Assembly: GCF_039555335.1 (NCBI RefSeq)
Contig: NW_027305496.1
Location: forward strand, 744,001-808,000
DNA: 64,000 nucleotides
Source of the DNA: Amphiura filiformis
Taxonomy: Eukaryota; Echinodermata; Ophiuroidea; Amphilepidida; Amphiuridae
Direction: 5' to 3'
The notes beneath the pieces were generated by a model. It was not told the origin of the DNA, did not search any database, and saw only the letters and a list, made by a program, of their open reading frames with translations. Below, piece by piece: positions 11,901 to 20,610 of this stretch (its first letter is position 1; the number at the start of each line of letters is the position of its first letter). A program made the translations under genes and the position numbers.

Positions 11901-14900
11901 TGTCACAGAGAATGGTCTTCAAAAGGATGTGATGTTAGTGACGTAAGCGACAGTCACGTGACTTGCACATGTGATCACATGACTAGTTTTGCAGTGTTGA
12001 TGCAGCTTACTGAGGTAATGTTTTCGTTACCCCGTCTGACGTGTAAATTATAGTGACGTCATCATATCTGATGTGGAAATTATAATTATTACCTTGATAG
12101 GTTTAACAAATTTACTTATTTTTGCCGATAATCTTTTATCTCTAGTTCGAGATTCCGATTGCTCACCAAAAGGCATTGTCTTACATCACATACATCTCCG
12201 TTTCCTTTTCCGTTCTGTGTCTGGCTGCTACGATTGCTTTGTTCATAGTTTGCAAGTATGTATTTTAAGTTGTATTTGCGTTGCATTGCAGTTATTAACC
12301 CTAGTCCGGGGGTCAAAGCAATTGGTAAATACAATGTAAATATAAACGACGCTAATGTTAAGTGCTACAGTGGTTTTGTATATATATAGTAAGGAAAGTA
12401 CTTCAAATATTGAGTGGTTTAATTTTTCTAGATAATTGTTATCATCCCATGCAGCATCTTCAATTTTAACTTGTCAATTTATCACAATTAACAAAACCAT
12501 GCATCATAAAATAAGGATTGAAATAGTCATTAGGGTTTCATGCGATTCTGACTTGGACCACTCTGCATTATGATCTAAATGATGTCAGAGCCACCTCTAA
12601 TCTGTGTTAAAGTTAACGCAGTTTTTACTGATCTTGTACGTCCATAGATTATACAAGAATACGCGTATAGCAATACACATCAACCTAGCTGTATCTATGC
12701 TGCTTGCTCAACTTGTGTTTGTCGCTGGTGTCGACGCAAAAGCCAAGGTAACTACCCAGCAAACACAAAAACGTTTTAAAAACGTTTTAAATAAGTTATA
12801 TTTTGGCTTTTGGTTTAAGTAAAAACGTTTTAATAACATTAAAATGTCGGGTTATATAAAGGTCATGATAACGTTTTAAAACGTTTTGTATGAAAACACA
12901 CTACAACAATATTTTTTAAATGTTTTCAAAAAATGTTATTGTAAACTAATGTTGCAAACATTTTTGCCAAATATTGTGTCAATACTTAAATAACATTATG
13001 TTAAAATATTTGAACACAGCAAACACAAAAATGTTCTTAAAATGTTTTTTTTCAAAACCTTTTTATAACATTTAATGTCGGGTTATATAAAGGTCATGAA
13101 AACGTTTTTAAAACGTTATTGAAAATATTTTGGGCAAACATTTTTCGCAAAATATTTTTTCAACCCCAAAATAACATTTTGTTTAGAATGTTTTGTATCA
13201 AGTTTTCAAGAATGTTTTTGGAATGTTATTAAAACGTTTTTATACCCTTTATATAACCCGACATTTTAACGTTTTCTGTAAATCATTTTTGTTTGCTGAG
13301 CAGTAGATTATCCAAAAATGTTTTTTAAGGTTATGAAAACGTTTTATACTCTTAACATACCCTTTATATAACCCGACATTTAAACGTTTTCTGACAACCT
13401 TTTATAACCTTTTGCGAATGATGTCGAAAACGTTTTGTGTTTGCTGGGTGTAGATCACAAACAATATTTAGGTGGAGGTTAGGAACAAGTTTGTCAGATG
13501 GCCCTCAACCATTATCCGAAATTGTGGAGTTAATAAGCCGCTCAAGTGATAATAACACCTGCACACAAAATTAATGTTACTCAAATGCTTCAACTAATTA
13601 AAGGAAATCTGTACCATAAACTAATCAATGGCTATATAGTTGCAGTAATAATAAAAACGACAAACAGTAAAAGTCCTACGCTTATATACGTCAAAATAAA
13701 GGAGAAATTCTTAATTCCTTACGACGATCAGCCGTCAGTTCGAAATCCATGGTGGCTGCCATATTGCTACCCGATGTATTTTTATTACGCTGTAAGGGTA
13801 CCCCGTTTTTGAAACCAGCGAAATCCGTGCCACAAGCCTCGTCCCTCGTGAACTTTGGTGACACGAAGCGAATACTACCAAAGTTCAGATTCAACATTCG
13901 TTCAAAAGAAAACGCGACAATTTTTACCCATAAAAGTACAGAAGAACATAAAAAAATATATTTTAAGTAATATTTATGATCAACAATGTCTTTTGAGAAC
14001 GAAAAGTGTAAAAACAGCACTAAAAACAAAATTCGCTGTGGGAGTCGCGAATGCCATAAAGCAACACACGCTCGCCGAAGGTAGCCGAGGGTCTGTGTGA
14101 AAGGTTACTACGCGCTTGTGGCAGAAAGGATTCGCAAGCAGCTATCATGGCGGCTTCCATGAAGCGCAGAAACGAAGGATTAAAAGTGCTTTTTCTTTGT
14201 TAGGAATATTCCGAAATTCATATAGACCGTCTGGTATGTTTAATTTAGGGGTATATAACTATATTAGCCATTGATTAGTTTATGGTACAGATTTCCTTTA
14301 AGCATTTATTCATATTACAATAGTACAGAAACTATACTAATAGTCACAGTGTTCATACTATGAAACCCATGCCATTAAATTTGACAACAAAGGGTAAACA
14401 CTTAATCCCATGGGCATATCTTGTTGCATAAAGTGTAAGCAATATTATGCAGAATTTGGATTTCTATTGATGCGATTTTAGGTGTCCTGTATTGCCGTGA
14501 CCGTGATGCTTCATTACCTGTGGTTGGTTGTGTTTATGTGGATGTTGATGGAAGGTGTCCATCTTTTCTTGAAAGTCAACCCGAACATCAATTGGAGCAT
14601 AAAACTGCCGATATGTATGCCTATTGCATGGGGTAAGATATGTTATGCTACTCGATAGTTCAGTGATGAGTAATTCGTGATGTAAAGTGAAATAGCCACG
14701 ACAAGATCTTTGGACGAAATTGATACATCTGTAACACAGTCATAGTTTAGAGAAGCCAATGAGAAATCTTTTATTTACCATGTCAAAGGAGAGCAAGACA
14801 TTATTTTTGGCACACATTTTGAGGGCATCTATACACTATTTTGCCATAAAACGCTTCGCAAAAGCGACCAAGTATGTGGCATCAGACACATGGAAGGTTT

Positions 14901-17900
14901 TAAGAACTAAGATCACCAAAGTTGACCATTTGTAGGGGCGGGCAAGGATTTACTGGAGATGATACGGTTTTCGAAGTAAGTGATAGCGGTGGATAAGCTA
15001 TATTTGGCATTAGGTTTTTGTTATTAAATCCGGGGTACACATAATGATTGCAATGTTCAATAGAATGAGGTATTAGAGAATAAACGATAGGAATTTTTAT
15101 TTTGCCTATCCTCTACCGTGTGATAGACGACAGGCAGGTCCAATATTTTGAGTAGTGGATGCCGGCGCAGCCGGTATCCACTACGATAAAAATATTGACC
15201 TGCCTGTCGTCTATCATAGGTAGAGGATAGGTAAAATAAAAATTCCTATCGTTTATTCTCATTCTTAGTCAGTTAAATATTATTTTAATAACTGTAAACA
15301 ATTTTTTTAAGCAAAAACTAAGTTACCGTCATAAAAACTCCCCTCATTATAAAATGAACGAAACTTGTTTACAACTTCACGTATTCTGTTGCGCGTACTG
15401 CTAGCGCGTCGCGTATTCCGCACTAGCCTACGCATTACAGCGCAATACATACGCGCACCTCTACAAGCGTGTAAAAAAAAAGGCATTATCAAGACGCATG
15501 ATGACGTGGGGTCGTCTACGGCCTGATAAACGGCACCCGAAATCTTCCGATTGTCCAATCAAAAATGTGTCTACGAACTAGACCACTCCCACTGACTAAG
15601 AAGGTTTTATCAACACCATCACTTATCCACTACTCATCTCCTTTTTGCTCAGGTATACCATCAATCATTGCATTTACGACCTTAGGAGCTGGGATTTCAA
15701 ACTATGGTGAAAACGGAATGTAAGTAGTAAATATGATTGGTTAGGTTTTTTTTTCTACTACCACAGTTATTAACTCTACTTATGTTACTGATATTTTAAT
15801 TATAATATTTGTCAGCATACTATCACACTATCTGTATAATTATATTCCTATTACTATTCCCATATAGATGCTGGCTGCCGTTAACAAATGGACTGATTTA
15901 TGCATTTGCTGGGCCGGTAATATTAATCACAATCGTAAGTTGTTGAGTAAAACAAATTGTAATTTTAAAGTGTAAAGCTCTCCGAAATAACTAATATTTA
16001 AAGTTAAAAGCAGTTTCCCTCTAATGTAAAAGCAATAACAGAAAAGAAACAATAAACAAGCACCCCCTATAAAAACTATATAAAGATTCAACTTGAACTT
16101 GCGAAATTGCATAGATGTTTCTAATAATATTTTATTTTTTAAAACAAGGTAAACGTGATATTACTAGTGATCATTCTTCACAAGTTTTTGGGCCTAAAAA
16201 CTAACCAAGATAAATCAGAAAAGGAGCGTATCAAGTAAGTACATAGGGGTGTTCATAACACAGATGCGCATTGTACGTGGGGGGGTGTGTATGGAACTTG
16301 TAGATTTTTTACAGGGATATCCAAGGCAGGAAATTGATCCGCATGGAAAAAGAACTTTACAATTTGTTTAGAACATGAAATACACATTAATTTTGTTTTG
16401 GCAAAAGCGTTTAATCATCTGAGGAAAACACATAGGCCTGCATGGGTGAGGGCTTCGTGGTTTGTGCAACAGGTGTACTTCTTAATACTATAAATAGATA
16501 ATAATATAATAATTAAAATATATATTATTATCTATTATCTATTTGTCATGGTTGTGTTTAAACATAAATATATATTTTAGATACCTCTTGTGAATAAATG
16601 GACATGTGTGACACGATCAATGATAGTTATGATGTAGGCCTATTGAATAACGCTATTACCTGCAGTGTACCGAACTATTCAGTTCTATGTCCTTCCATTT
16701 TCAGGGCCAGTGTTCGGGCAATGCTGATTCTCACTCCTCTGTTGGGTGTCACCTGGATCTTTGGAGTGCTGCAACTAGATCAGATATCAGGCATTGTATT
16801 TTCATACTTCTTTGATATTGCAAATGGACTTCAGGTAGGACATGCGCCGAGTACATTAAAATATAACTAATGAAATTAATTTCATACACAACTTATGTCA
16901 CTAGTATTATCATGTTGTAGGGACATGCTGATATTCGTCACTATCAAACCACACATTTGCTTTGTCTTGAATGCTTACTAAACTCTTCAACGATGTTTTG
17001 ATTTAAAGGTCAAGAGATACACATTTAAATAACTCTTTTGCCCTAAAGGACAATCAAATCCATGCCAGCAAAAGTCAGGATTATCCTTCAAAACGTCCAG
17101 CAAAAAGATTTTCTGTGCAATTGCTTTAGTACATTAACTAAATAAGCAGAAAATTAGGAAATCGTTTAACTTTAATTGGTTGCGATTTGAATGATGGTAT
17201 TGTATGGTATGCATGGTTACAAATATCGTTAGTACTTGTATTATTACCAGAATAATAATAAATACGTTTTTTGACTTCTCACTTACAGGGAGTGTTTATT
17301 TTTATCACACAATGCCTACAGGAAGACGATGTGAGTATTTAAAGAGTAAATGTATTGCTTTTAGCCACTGGAGTGCATCTATCGTCTCATATAACACGGG
17401 CGACATCATTATTTTAAGTATAACAACGAGGCGAAGCCGAATTGTTTTACACCAAAAATAATTATGTCGCCCGTGTTAAATGAGACGATAGATGCACGAC
17501 AGCGGCTAAAACAATACCTTTATTCTCATTCTTTAACACTTCAATTCAAACAAAAATATTATAAGTATTACAACTTTTAATCAAATTAAATCCTACATTT
17601 TACAATGAATTACCTAGGGCTTAAAATCGATCAGTCCCGTTGTTGCTATGCGCCTCCGATTGGTTCAAATAGCGAGTACGAGTATTGCGTCGATGCATGC
17701 GTGCTGATCCGTGTGATATCGTGCCATAGCATACGGGTAAGAACCAATAAGATTACAGGAACGTTCTCAAGTGTTTAAGACTAATTAATATTGATTTTAG
17801 GCAATGTCACATTAATAAGTGCAAAATATCAGAAAGTTATTATGTTTGTTATGGCCCGGGAGGATGCTTTTTGTTAAATCACCCAAGTACAATGATGTTA

Positions 17901-18154
17901 GTAAGTAATGCTTTTGGAGGGTAAATCTGATTTGAAATAAATCAGTGCACTATCGCAGTCCTATATTTGTTATTGGGATCATGAATAAATTGATTTTTAT
18001 TAGTTGTATGTAAATTAGCTGAATCATTTCAAGTTTGTTTTAGCATGTGTGATTGTAATTGTATTTAATGTTTTTTTAGGTGAAAGTTTTCTTGAAGCAG
18101 AAAACTGCTCGTGGACGTGTGGGCAACACTAACACTACTGGGGTATCAGGGTGA
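2868..18154 (+). CDS. Adhesion GPCR with LDLR class B (YWTD) ectodomain, 5' partial
   Basis: Seventeen exons give about 710 residues ending at TGA 18152-18154. The order is: YWTD-type propeller sequence (residues ~1-126), a Thr/Ser-rich stalk (~127-243), a GAIN domain (~244-435) with a GPS (Cys, Trp, Cys, CTCDHM/TSF, cleavage expected between M and T), then 7TM (~436-690) and a tail of about 24 residues. Hallmarks are the TM3 Cys and HYLWL, WMLMEG, the second-loop CWLP, PLLGVTW in TM6 and FFDIANGLQ in TM7. Splice phases agree at every junction except the first, where the donor is ambiguous. Family knowledge: such receptors self-cleave at the GPS, and the stretch after the scissile bond is the tethered agonist. 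Ligand and G protein cannot be read from sequence. The first exons and signal peptide lie upstream of the window. Confidence 0.9.
3658..3915 (+). CDS. aGPCR exon: second propeller blade region
   Basis: Acceptor TTGTAG, donor GTAAG, 258 nt. It encodes RIMYAASSAS, GRIVRYNL and a following hydrophobic stretch, resembling a degenerate YWTD blade. It ends in phase 1, matching the next exon at 8357. Confidence 0.8.
4200..4462. repeat. TGACCT-rich repeat, left flank of LINE insertion
   Basis: Contains ACTAATTTGACCTC(A/T)GATGACCC twice and CAGCAAGTTTCAT. The same repeat resumes at 6385, on the far side of the LINE, so the LINE inserted into this repeat. Confidence 0.75.
4465..6384 (-). mobile_element. 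5'-truncated CR1/L2/Jockey-like LINE, inactive
   Basis: Minus-strand reading frames show non-LTR reverse transcriptase blocks in order: SNYRPISILP, YGFRPNRSTY, LDLSKAFDTLNHDILL (6460-5807), then GVSQGSILGPLLF and FADDTN (5882-5553), then a C-terminal region with YCTMVWG and PTTWNSL (5329-4901). Frame changes near 5880 and between 5553 and 5330 show it is dead. The 3' end is an ATTCA-repeat followed by AAGTTTATTT near 4465-4490. There is no endonuclease domain, so the 5' part is lost. AAGTTT near both ends may be the target duplication. It lies in the 4.4-kb aGPCR intron. Confidence 0.9.
6385..6910. repeat. TGACCT-rich tandem repeat, right flank of LINE
   Basis: About 3.5 units of roughly 130 bp, each with ACTAATTTG(A/C)CCT, TGACCTTGACCCACTAACCAA and CACCCACCCATCAAG-like words. 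Matches the block at 4200-4462. Confidence 0.75.
6911..8356. other. Intron sequence with one repeat copy
   Basis: No exon seen between 3916 and 8357. About 7441-7562 is an inverted, diverged copy of the repeat at 21700-21870 and 34200-34336 (shared word TGGATTGTGCTCCTTCGTTA). The rest has no recognised feature. Confidence 0.5.
8357..8706 (+). CDS. aGPCR exon: Thr/Ser-rich stalk
   Basis: 350 nt, acceptor TATAG, donor GTAATT. The product is dominated by Thr, Ser, Glu and Pro (for example TDTTSVGMSTFTTPTTG), a mucin-like, probably O-glycosylated spacer between propeller and GAIN. Phases match both neighbours. Confidence 0.8.
9326..9437 (+). CDS. aGPCR exon: start of GAIN region
   Basis: 112 nt between TTCCAG and GTAAGG, entered in phase 0 and left in phase 1. 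Encodes an acidic stretch (DVDMEEFFNEWEMSN). Confidence 0.8.
9552..9674 (+). CDS. aGPCR exon: GAIN domain
   Basis: 123 nt between TTACAG and GTATG. Encodes ELESTSWSIHL and MYDFVIVFHED, alternating hydrophobic strands typical of a GAIN beta-sandwich. Confidence 0.8.
9844..9951. mobile_element. Short foldback MITE (inverted repeat)
   Basis: ATTCAATCTAGTCAACCAGA in the left half is matched by its reverse complement (TCTGGTTGACTAGATTGAAT) in the right half; arms are about 45 bp with few mismatches. A related fragment (TAGTTGACTAGATTGAATTA) lies near 57400. Confidence 0.7.
10159..10453. mobile_element. MITE with CCCAGCAAACAC termini (AACGTTTT family), copy 1
   Basis: Starts CCCAGCAAACACAAAAACG and ends with the inverse AACGTTTTGTGTTTGCTGGG. 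The interior is full of AACGTTTT palindromes. About 295 bp, in an aGPCR intron, non-coding. Confidence 0.85.
10768..10949 (+). CDS. aGPCR exon: GAIN domain
   Basis: 182 nt between TGCCAG and GTATG. Encodes SVLKLDFQPMTNVSGVDG and NMTFNLLT; leaves phase 0 into the GPS exons. Confidence 0.85.
11333..11385 (+). CDS. aGPCR exon: first GPS cysteine
   Basis: 53 nt between ATTTAG and GTATG. Encodes EPRYPSCRFLTSDR, carrying the first conserved Cys of the GPS. Confidence 0.85.
11480..11835. mobile_element. TTAA-flanked foldback MITE (348 bp)
   Basis: TTAA at 11480 and 11832 bounds an element starting GGGGGTACTACACCCCT and ending with its inverse. The arms run about 120 bp (shared AAGTAAGATATGTATATTAT). 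A TTAA target and G-rich ends suggest mobilisation by a piggyBac-like transposase (inference). Confidence 0.85.
11909..12014 (+). CDS. aGPCR exon: GPS motif and tethered agonist
   Basis: 106 nt between TCACAG and GTAATG. Encodes EWSSKGC, then CTCDHMTSFAVLMQL. All four GPS cysteines, the Trp and the HMT cleavage triad are present, so autoproteolysis between M and T is expected. TSFAVLM is the predicted tethered agonist. Confidence 0.95.
12146..12255 (+). CDS. aGPCR exon: TM1
   Basis: 110 nt. Encodes ALSYITYISVSFSVLCL and AATIALFIVC, a clear first membrane helix. The exon ends in phase 2. Confidence 0.9.
12648..12747 (+). CDS. aGPCR exon: TM2
   Basis: 100 nt between CCATAG and GTAACT. Encodes YKNTRIAIHINLAVSMLLA then QLVFVAGVD, a typical family TM2. 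A MITE starts 8 bp after the donor. Confidence 0.9.
12755..13448. mobile_element. AACGTTTT-family MITE, copy 2, with a nested copy
   Basis: The outer copy runs from CCCAGCAAACAC (12755) to TTGTGTTTGCTGGG (13448). It is interrupted by another copy at 13015-13299 (CACAGCAAACACAAAAATG to TTTGTTTGCTGAG). The outer sequence matches copy 1 on both sides of the break. Confidence 0.85.
13598..14301. mobile_element. TTAA-flanked TIR element (696 bp), non-autonomous
   Basis: TTAA at 13598 and 14298; termini AGGAAATCTGTACCATAAAC and its inverse, with arms of about 45 bp (CTAATCAATGGCTATATAGTT against AACTATATTAGCCATTGATTAG). No recognisable transposase inside. Sits in the intron between TM2 and TM3. 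Confidence 0.85.
14482..14632 (+). CDS. aGPCR exon: TM3 and second intracellular loop
   Basis: 151 nt between TTTTAG and GTAAG. Encodes VSCIAVTVMLHYLWL and FMWMLMEGVHLF, the most conserved part of the family B2 7TM, including the TM3 disulfide Cys. Confidence 0.95.
15074..15602. mobile_element. Composite hairpin plus MITE, copy 1
   Basis: 15074-15262 is a long hairpin: GATAGACGACAGGCAGGTCC in the left arm has its inverse in the right arm, with arms of about 70 bp. It is followed by a block bounded by CATTCTTAGTCAGT and its inverse (to 15602). The same pair, reversed, occurs at 43680-44141. It lies in an aGPCR intron. Confidence 0.8.
15653..15719 (+). CDS. aGPCR exon: TM4
   Basis: 67 nt between GCTCAG and GTAAGT. 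Encodes IPSIIAFTTLGAGISNYGENG. Confidence 0.85.
15868..15934 (+). CDS. aGPCR exon: second extracellular loop and TM5
   Basis: 67 nt between TATAG and GTAAGT. Encodes CWLPLTNGLIYAFAGPVIL, with the loop Cys that pairs with TM3. Confidence 0.9.
16149..16234 (+). CDS. aGPCR exon: end of TM5 and third intracellular loop
   Basis: 86 nt between ACAAG and GTAAGT. Encodes VNVILLVIILHKFLGLK then a charged loop (DKSEKERIK). Confidence 0.9.
16705..16834 (+). CDS. aGPCR exon: TM6 and start of TM7
   Basis: 130 nt between TTTCAG and GTAGG. Encodes RAMLILTPLLGVTWIFGVL and VFSYFFDIANGLQ, diagnostic TM6/TM7 motifs. Confidence 0.95.
17289..17330 (+). CDS. aGPCR micro-exon: end of TM7
   Basis: 42 nt between TTACAG and GTGAGT. 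Encodes GVFIFITQCLQEDD, the conserved QGxFIF end of TM7 (the Q is from the previous exon). A large hairpin begins about 20 bp past the donor. Confidence 0.9.
17352..17519. mobile_element. Foldback element next to the TM7 exon donor
   Basis: Arms share GTGCATCTATCGTCTCAT and AACACGGGCGACAT, each with its inverse; arms are about 58 bp around a 50-bp loop. Starts about 20 bp downstream of the exon ending at 17330. Confidence 0.8.
18080..18154 (+). CDS. aGPCR terminal exon and stop
   Basis: After TTTTTTTAG the phase-0 frame encodes VKVFLKQKTARGRVGNTNTT and a few more residues, then TGA at 18152-18154. The cytoplasmic tail is short for the family. Confidence 0.8.
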   Translation: MKVFLKQKTARGRVGNTNTTGVSG

Positions 18155-18248
18155 CTCAATCCAAGAGCCACACTGCACAAATTGGTATATATTGCCCGAG
18201 ACAAGAAATGGCGCGTATTACCAGGCCATATGGTGCAACAAAAAGGAG

Positions 18249-18440
18249 AGGGCGTACTTTGATTTAGGTAATCTTTGTTCAACTGAGAAGCATACAAAAG
18301 ATTACCTAAACCAAAGTACGCCCTGTCATTTTGTGCCCGACATATCTAAAAAGGAGCACAAAAAGAAGAGGGCGTACTTTGATTTTAGTAATCTTTTGTC
18401 AGCTGAGAACCATGCAAAAGATTACCCAGGTGGCGAGTGG
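18249..18440. repeat. Hairpin repeats in the aGPCR 3' untranslated region
   Basis: GGGCGTACTTTGATTTAGGTAA faces its near-perfect inverse about 20 bp on; a second left arm follows at 18368 with a partial right arm. A further diverged fragment lies near 18685 (GATTACCCAAACCAAAGTAC). Likely a small MITE family. Confidence 0.65.
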
Positions 18441-19474
18441 CATGATAGAGCCGGCAACTTGTGAAACCGCTCGGCCGTATGACATTTCCAATATACTCGG
18501 TTAGTTTTGTGGGGTACATTATCGAGCCCCAACGGTTTTAGGTTGTTTATATTATTTATTAACATAGGCCTATTTGTTTGTAATATTTCAAGCGTTTTAA
18601 AATTTAAAAATTATCCCATTCAATTACACGGTTGACGATGGAACTTTACTGAATTTAGAGAATGCACTGCGACCACCACCTGAGATTACCCAAACCAAAG
18701 TACACCCTGTCCTTTTTTGCCCGCCTTATTCCAAAAAGATTTATTGATATATTGTGATATCAGAAACAACCTATACGCTGTACACCTTATTGCTTGTGAA
18801 ATCGTATCATTTTCATGTCATCGCGAATAGTGTGAGTATCAAAGATTTACTGAGCGTATAAACCGTATTCGACTTCAATGCTACCAAAATAAATACCAAC
18901 ATTTAATGTCACTATGACGTCATAATGCAAGTACATCCTTTCAAATTTGGTAACTCATAGCTAAGTAAATATTGTTGGCCTTAAAAATCGCACCAACATG
19001 TGATCGGATTTCCGTCTCAATTTAAATGAAAATTATTAATCTTTTTAAATCTACGTTTGATATCAATATCTTCGCACCCTCGACGTTTGATTGTCCTCTG
19101 CCATTGGGCTAAGATGGTAGGTTAAATAAGTGCCAGCTAATTATATCATCATGGTACTTTCCTAGCAGTCACGAGATCAGATATAAGTAGTGGGTGGACA
19201 CTTCCTTGGCCTTGAAAACTGCACAAACATTCAAGTTTGAACTCAATTTCCCCGTACGCTTGAAGTTTGATTGTCTCCTACTTTCGGGCAATGTGATGAG
19301 CGCAATGGATGTTCCTTAGAGATTAACTCAAGTAATTTGGGCATTTAAAATTAAGATGCACCAGGAGCAATCCTATAAAGGTATGGATTAACACAGCCCC
19401 ATTGGTAAGACGAATGTTTTTTTTTTATGTAAGACTAAAAATGGAAGGAAGTATCATTATTTTCTTATTAGGTG

Positions 19475-20610
19475 AAAAATTAAAAAGTGACCATTTTGTG
19501 TAAGTGTTATTAGAAACTAACATCCACTACGTTATGTTGATGTACATATTAGGCCAGATGTATATATACTTGTTTGGTGATAAGATATGTCTTAATTCTA
19601 GATGTTTTGTAAAAGTAAATAAAGAAGGACAGACTGATAGACAGGAAAGGCAAAAAAGAAAGACAAACAAAAGGGAAGGTGTGAAAAAAAATACAGAAAG
19701 AAAGTGAGAGGAAGAAATAAAGCAAATGAAATAATGTAATAAAGTTACATAAATTGTGTCTTACGGTATATGTAATATAATAAATATTGTCATATTGACA
19801 AAAATGTAAATATAACTGTCACAGTGAAATGGATTCAACATACTCTTAGGGCGCAACCAGGATTTATCCTCCAGAACATCTGGCTTTCTCAAGAGCAAAC
19901 CTAATTTTATACAATTTAAGATATTCCGCTGAAGCCTCCCGGTTGTGGTTTATAAATGGATTGATCCTTTTTCGGTGAAAAGTGCAATAATGACCATATG
20001 TGGAAGTACTATTTGAAACTAACAGCGCCTTAATATTATGTTGCTGTAATATACAATTATTGCAGATGTATAAACTTGTTTTGTGATATGTGTTAATGGT
20101 AGATGTTTGTTTAAATAGGAAAGAAAGAAAGAAGAAATGAAGGCAAAATGGACTTCACCAAAAGAAATAATGTGTGATAACAAAGGTACATAAACTGTGT
20201 TTGGTAGATGTATAATAATACTTGTAACGTGACAAAAATGTAAATATAACTGTCACAATGAAATGATTTCAACATACTGCAAGGAGCGCAACCAGGATTT
20301 ATCGTCCAGAACATCGGGCTTTCTCAAGAGCAAACCTAATTTTAAACAATTTAAGATATTCCGCGTAAGCCTCCCGGTTGTTGTTTATAAATGGATGATC
20401 CATTTTCGGTGAAAAGTGCAATAATGACCATTTTGTGGAAGTACTATTTGAAACTAACAGCCGCCTTAATGTGTTAATGGTAGATGTTTGTTTAAAAAGG
20501 AAAGAAAGAAAAAAAAATGAAGGCAAAATGGATTTCACCAAATGAAATAATGTATGATAACAAAGGTATATAAACTGTGTTTAGTAGATGTATAATAATA
20601 CTTGTAATGT
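19475..20610. repeat. Tandem repeat of about 434 bp, roughly three units
   Basis: TGTAAATATAACTGTCAC occurs at about 19805 and 20239; CGCAACCAGGATTTATC, CTTTCTCAAGAGCAAACC and GTGCAATAATGACCAT recur at the same offset. A diverged earlier unit begins near 19475. No coding content seen. Confidence 0.8.
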
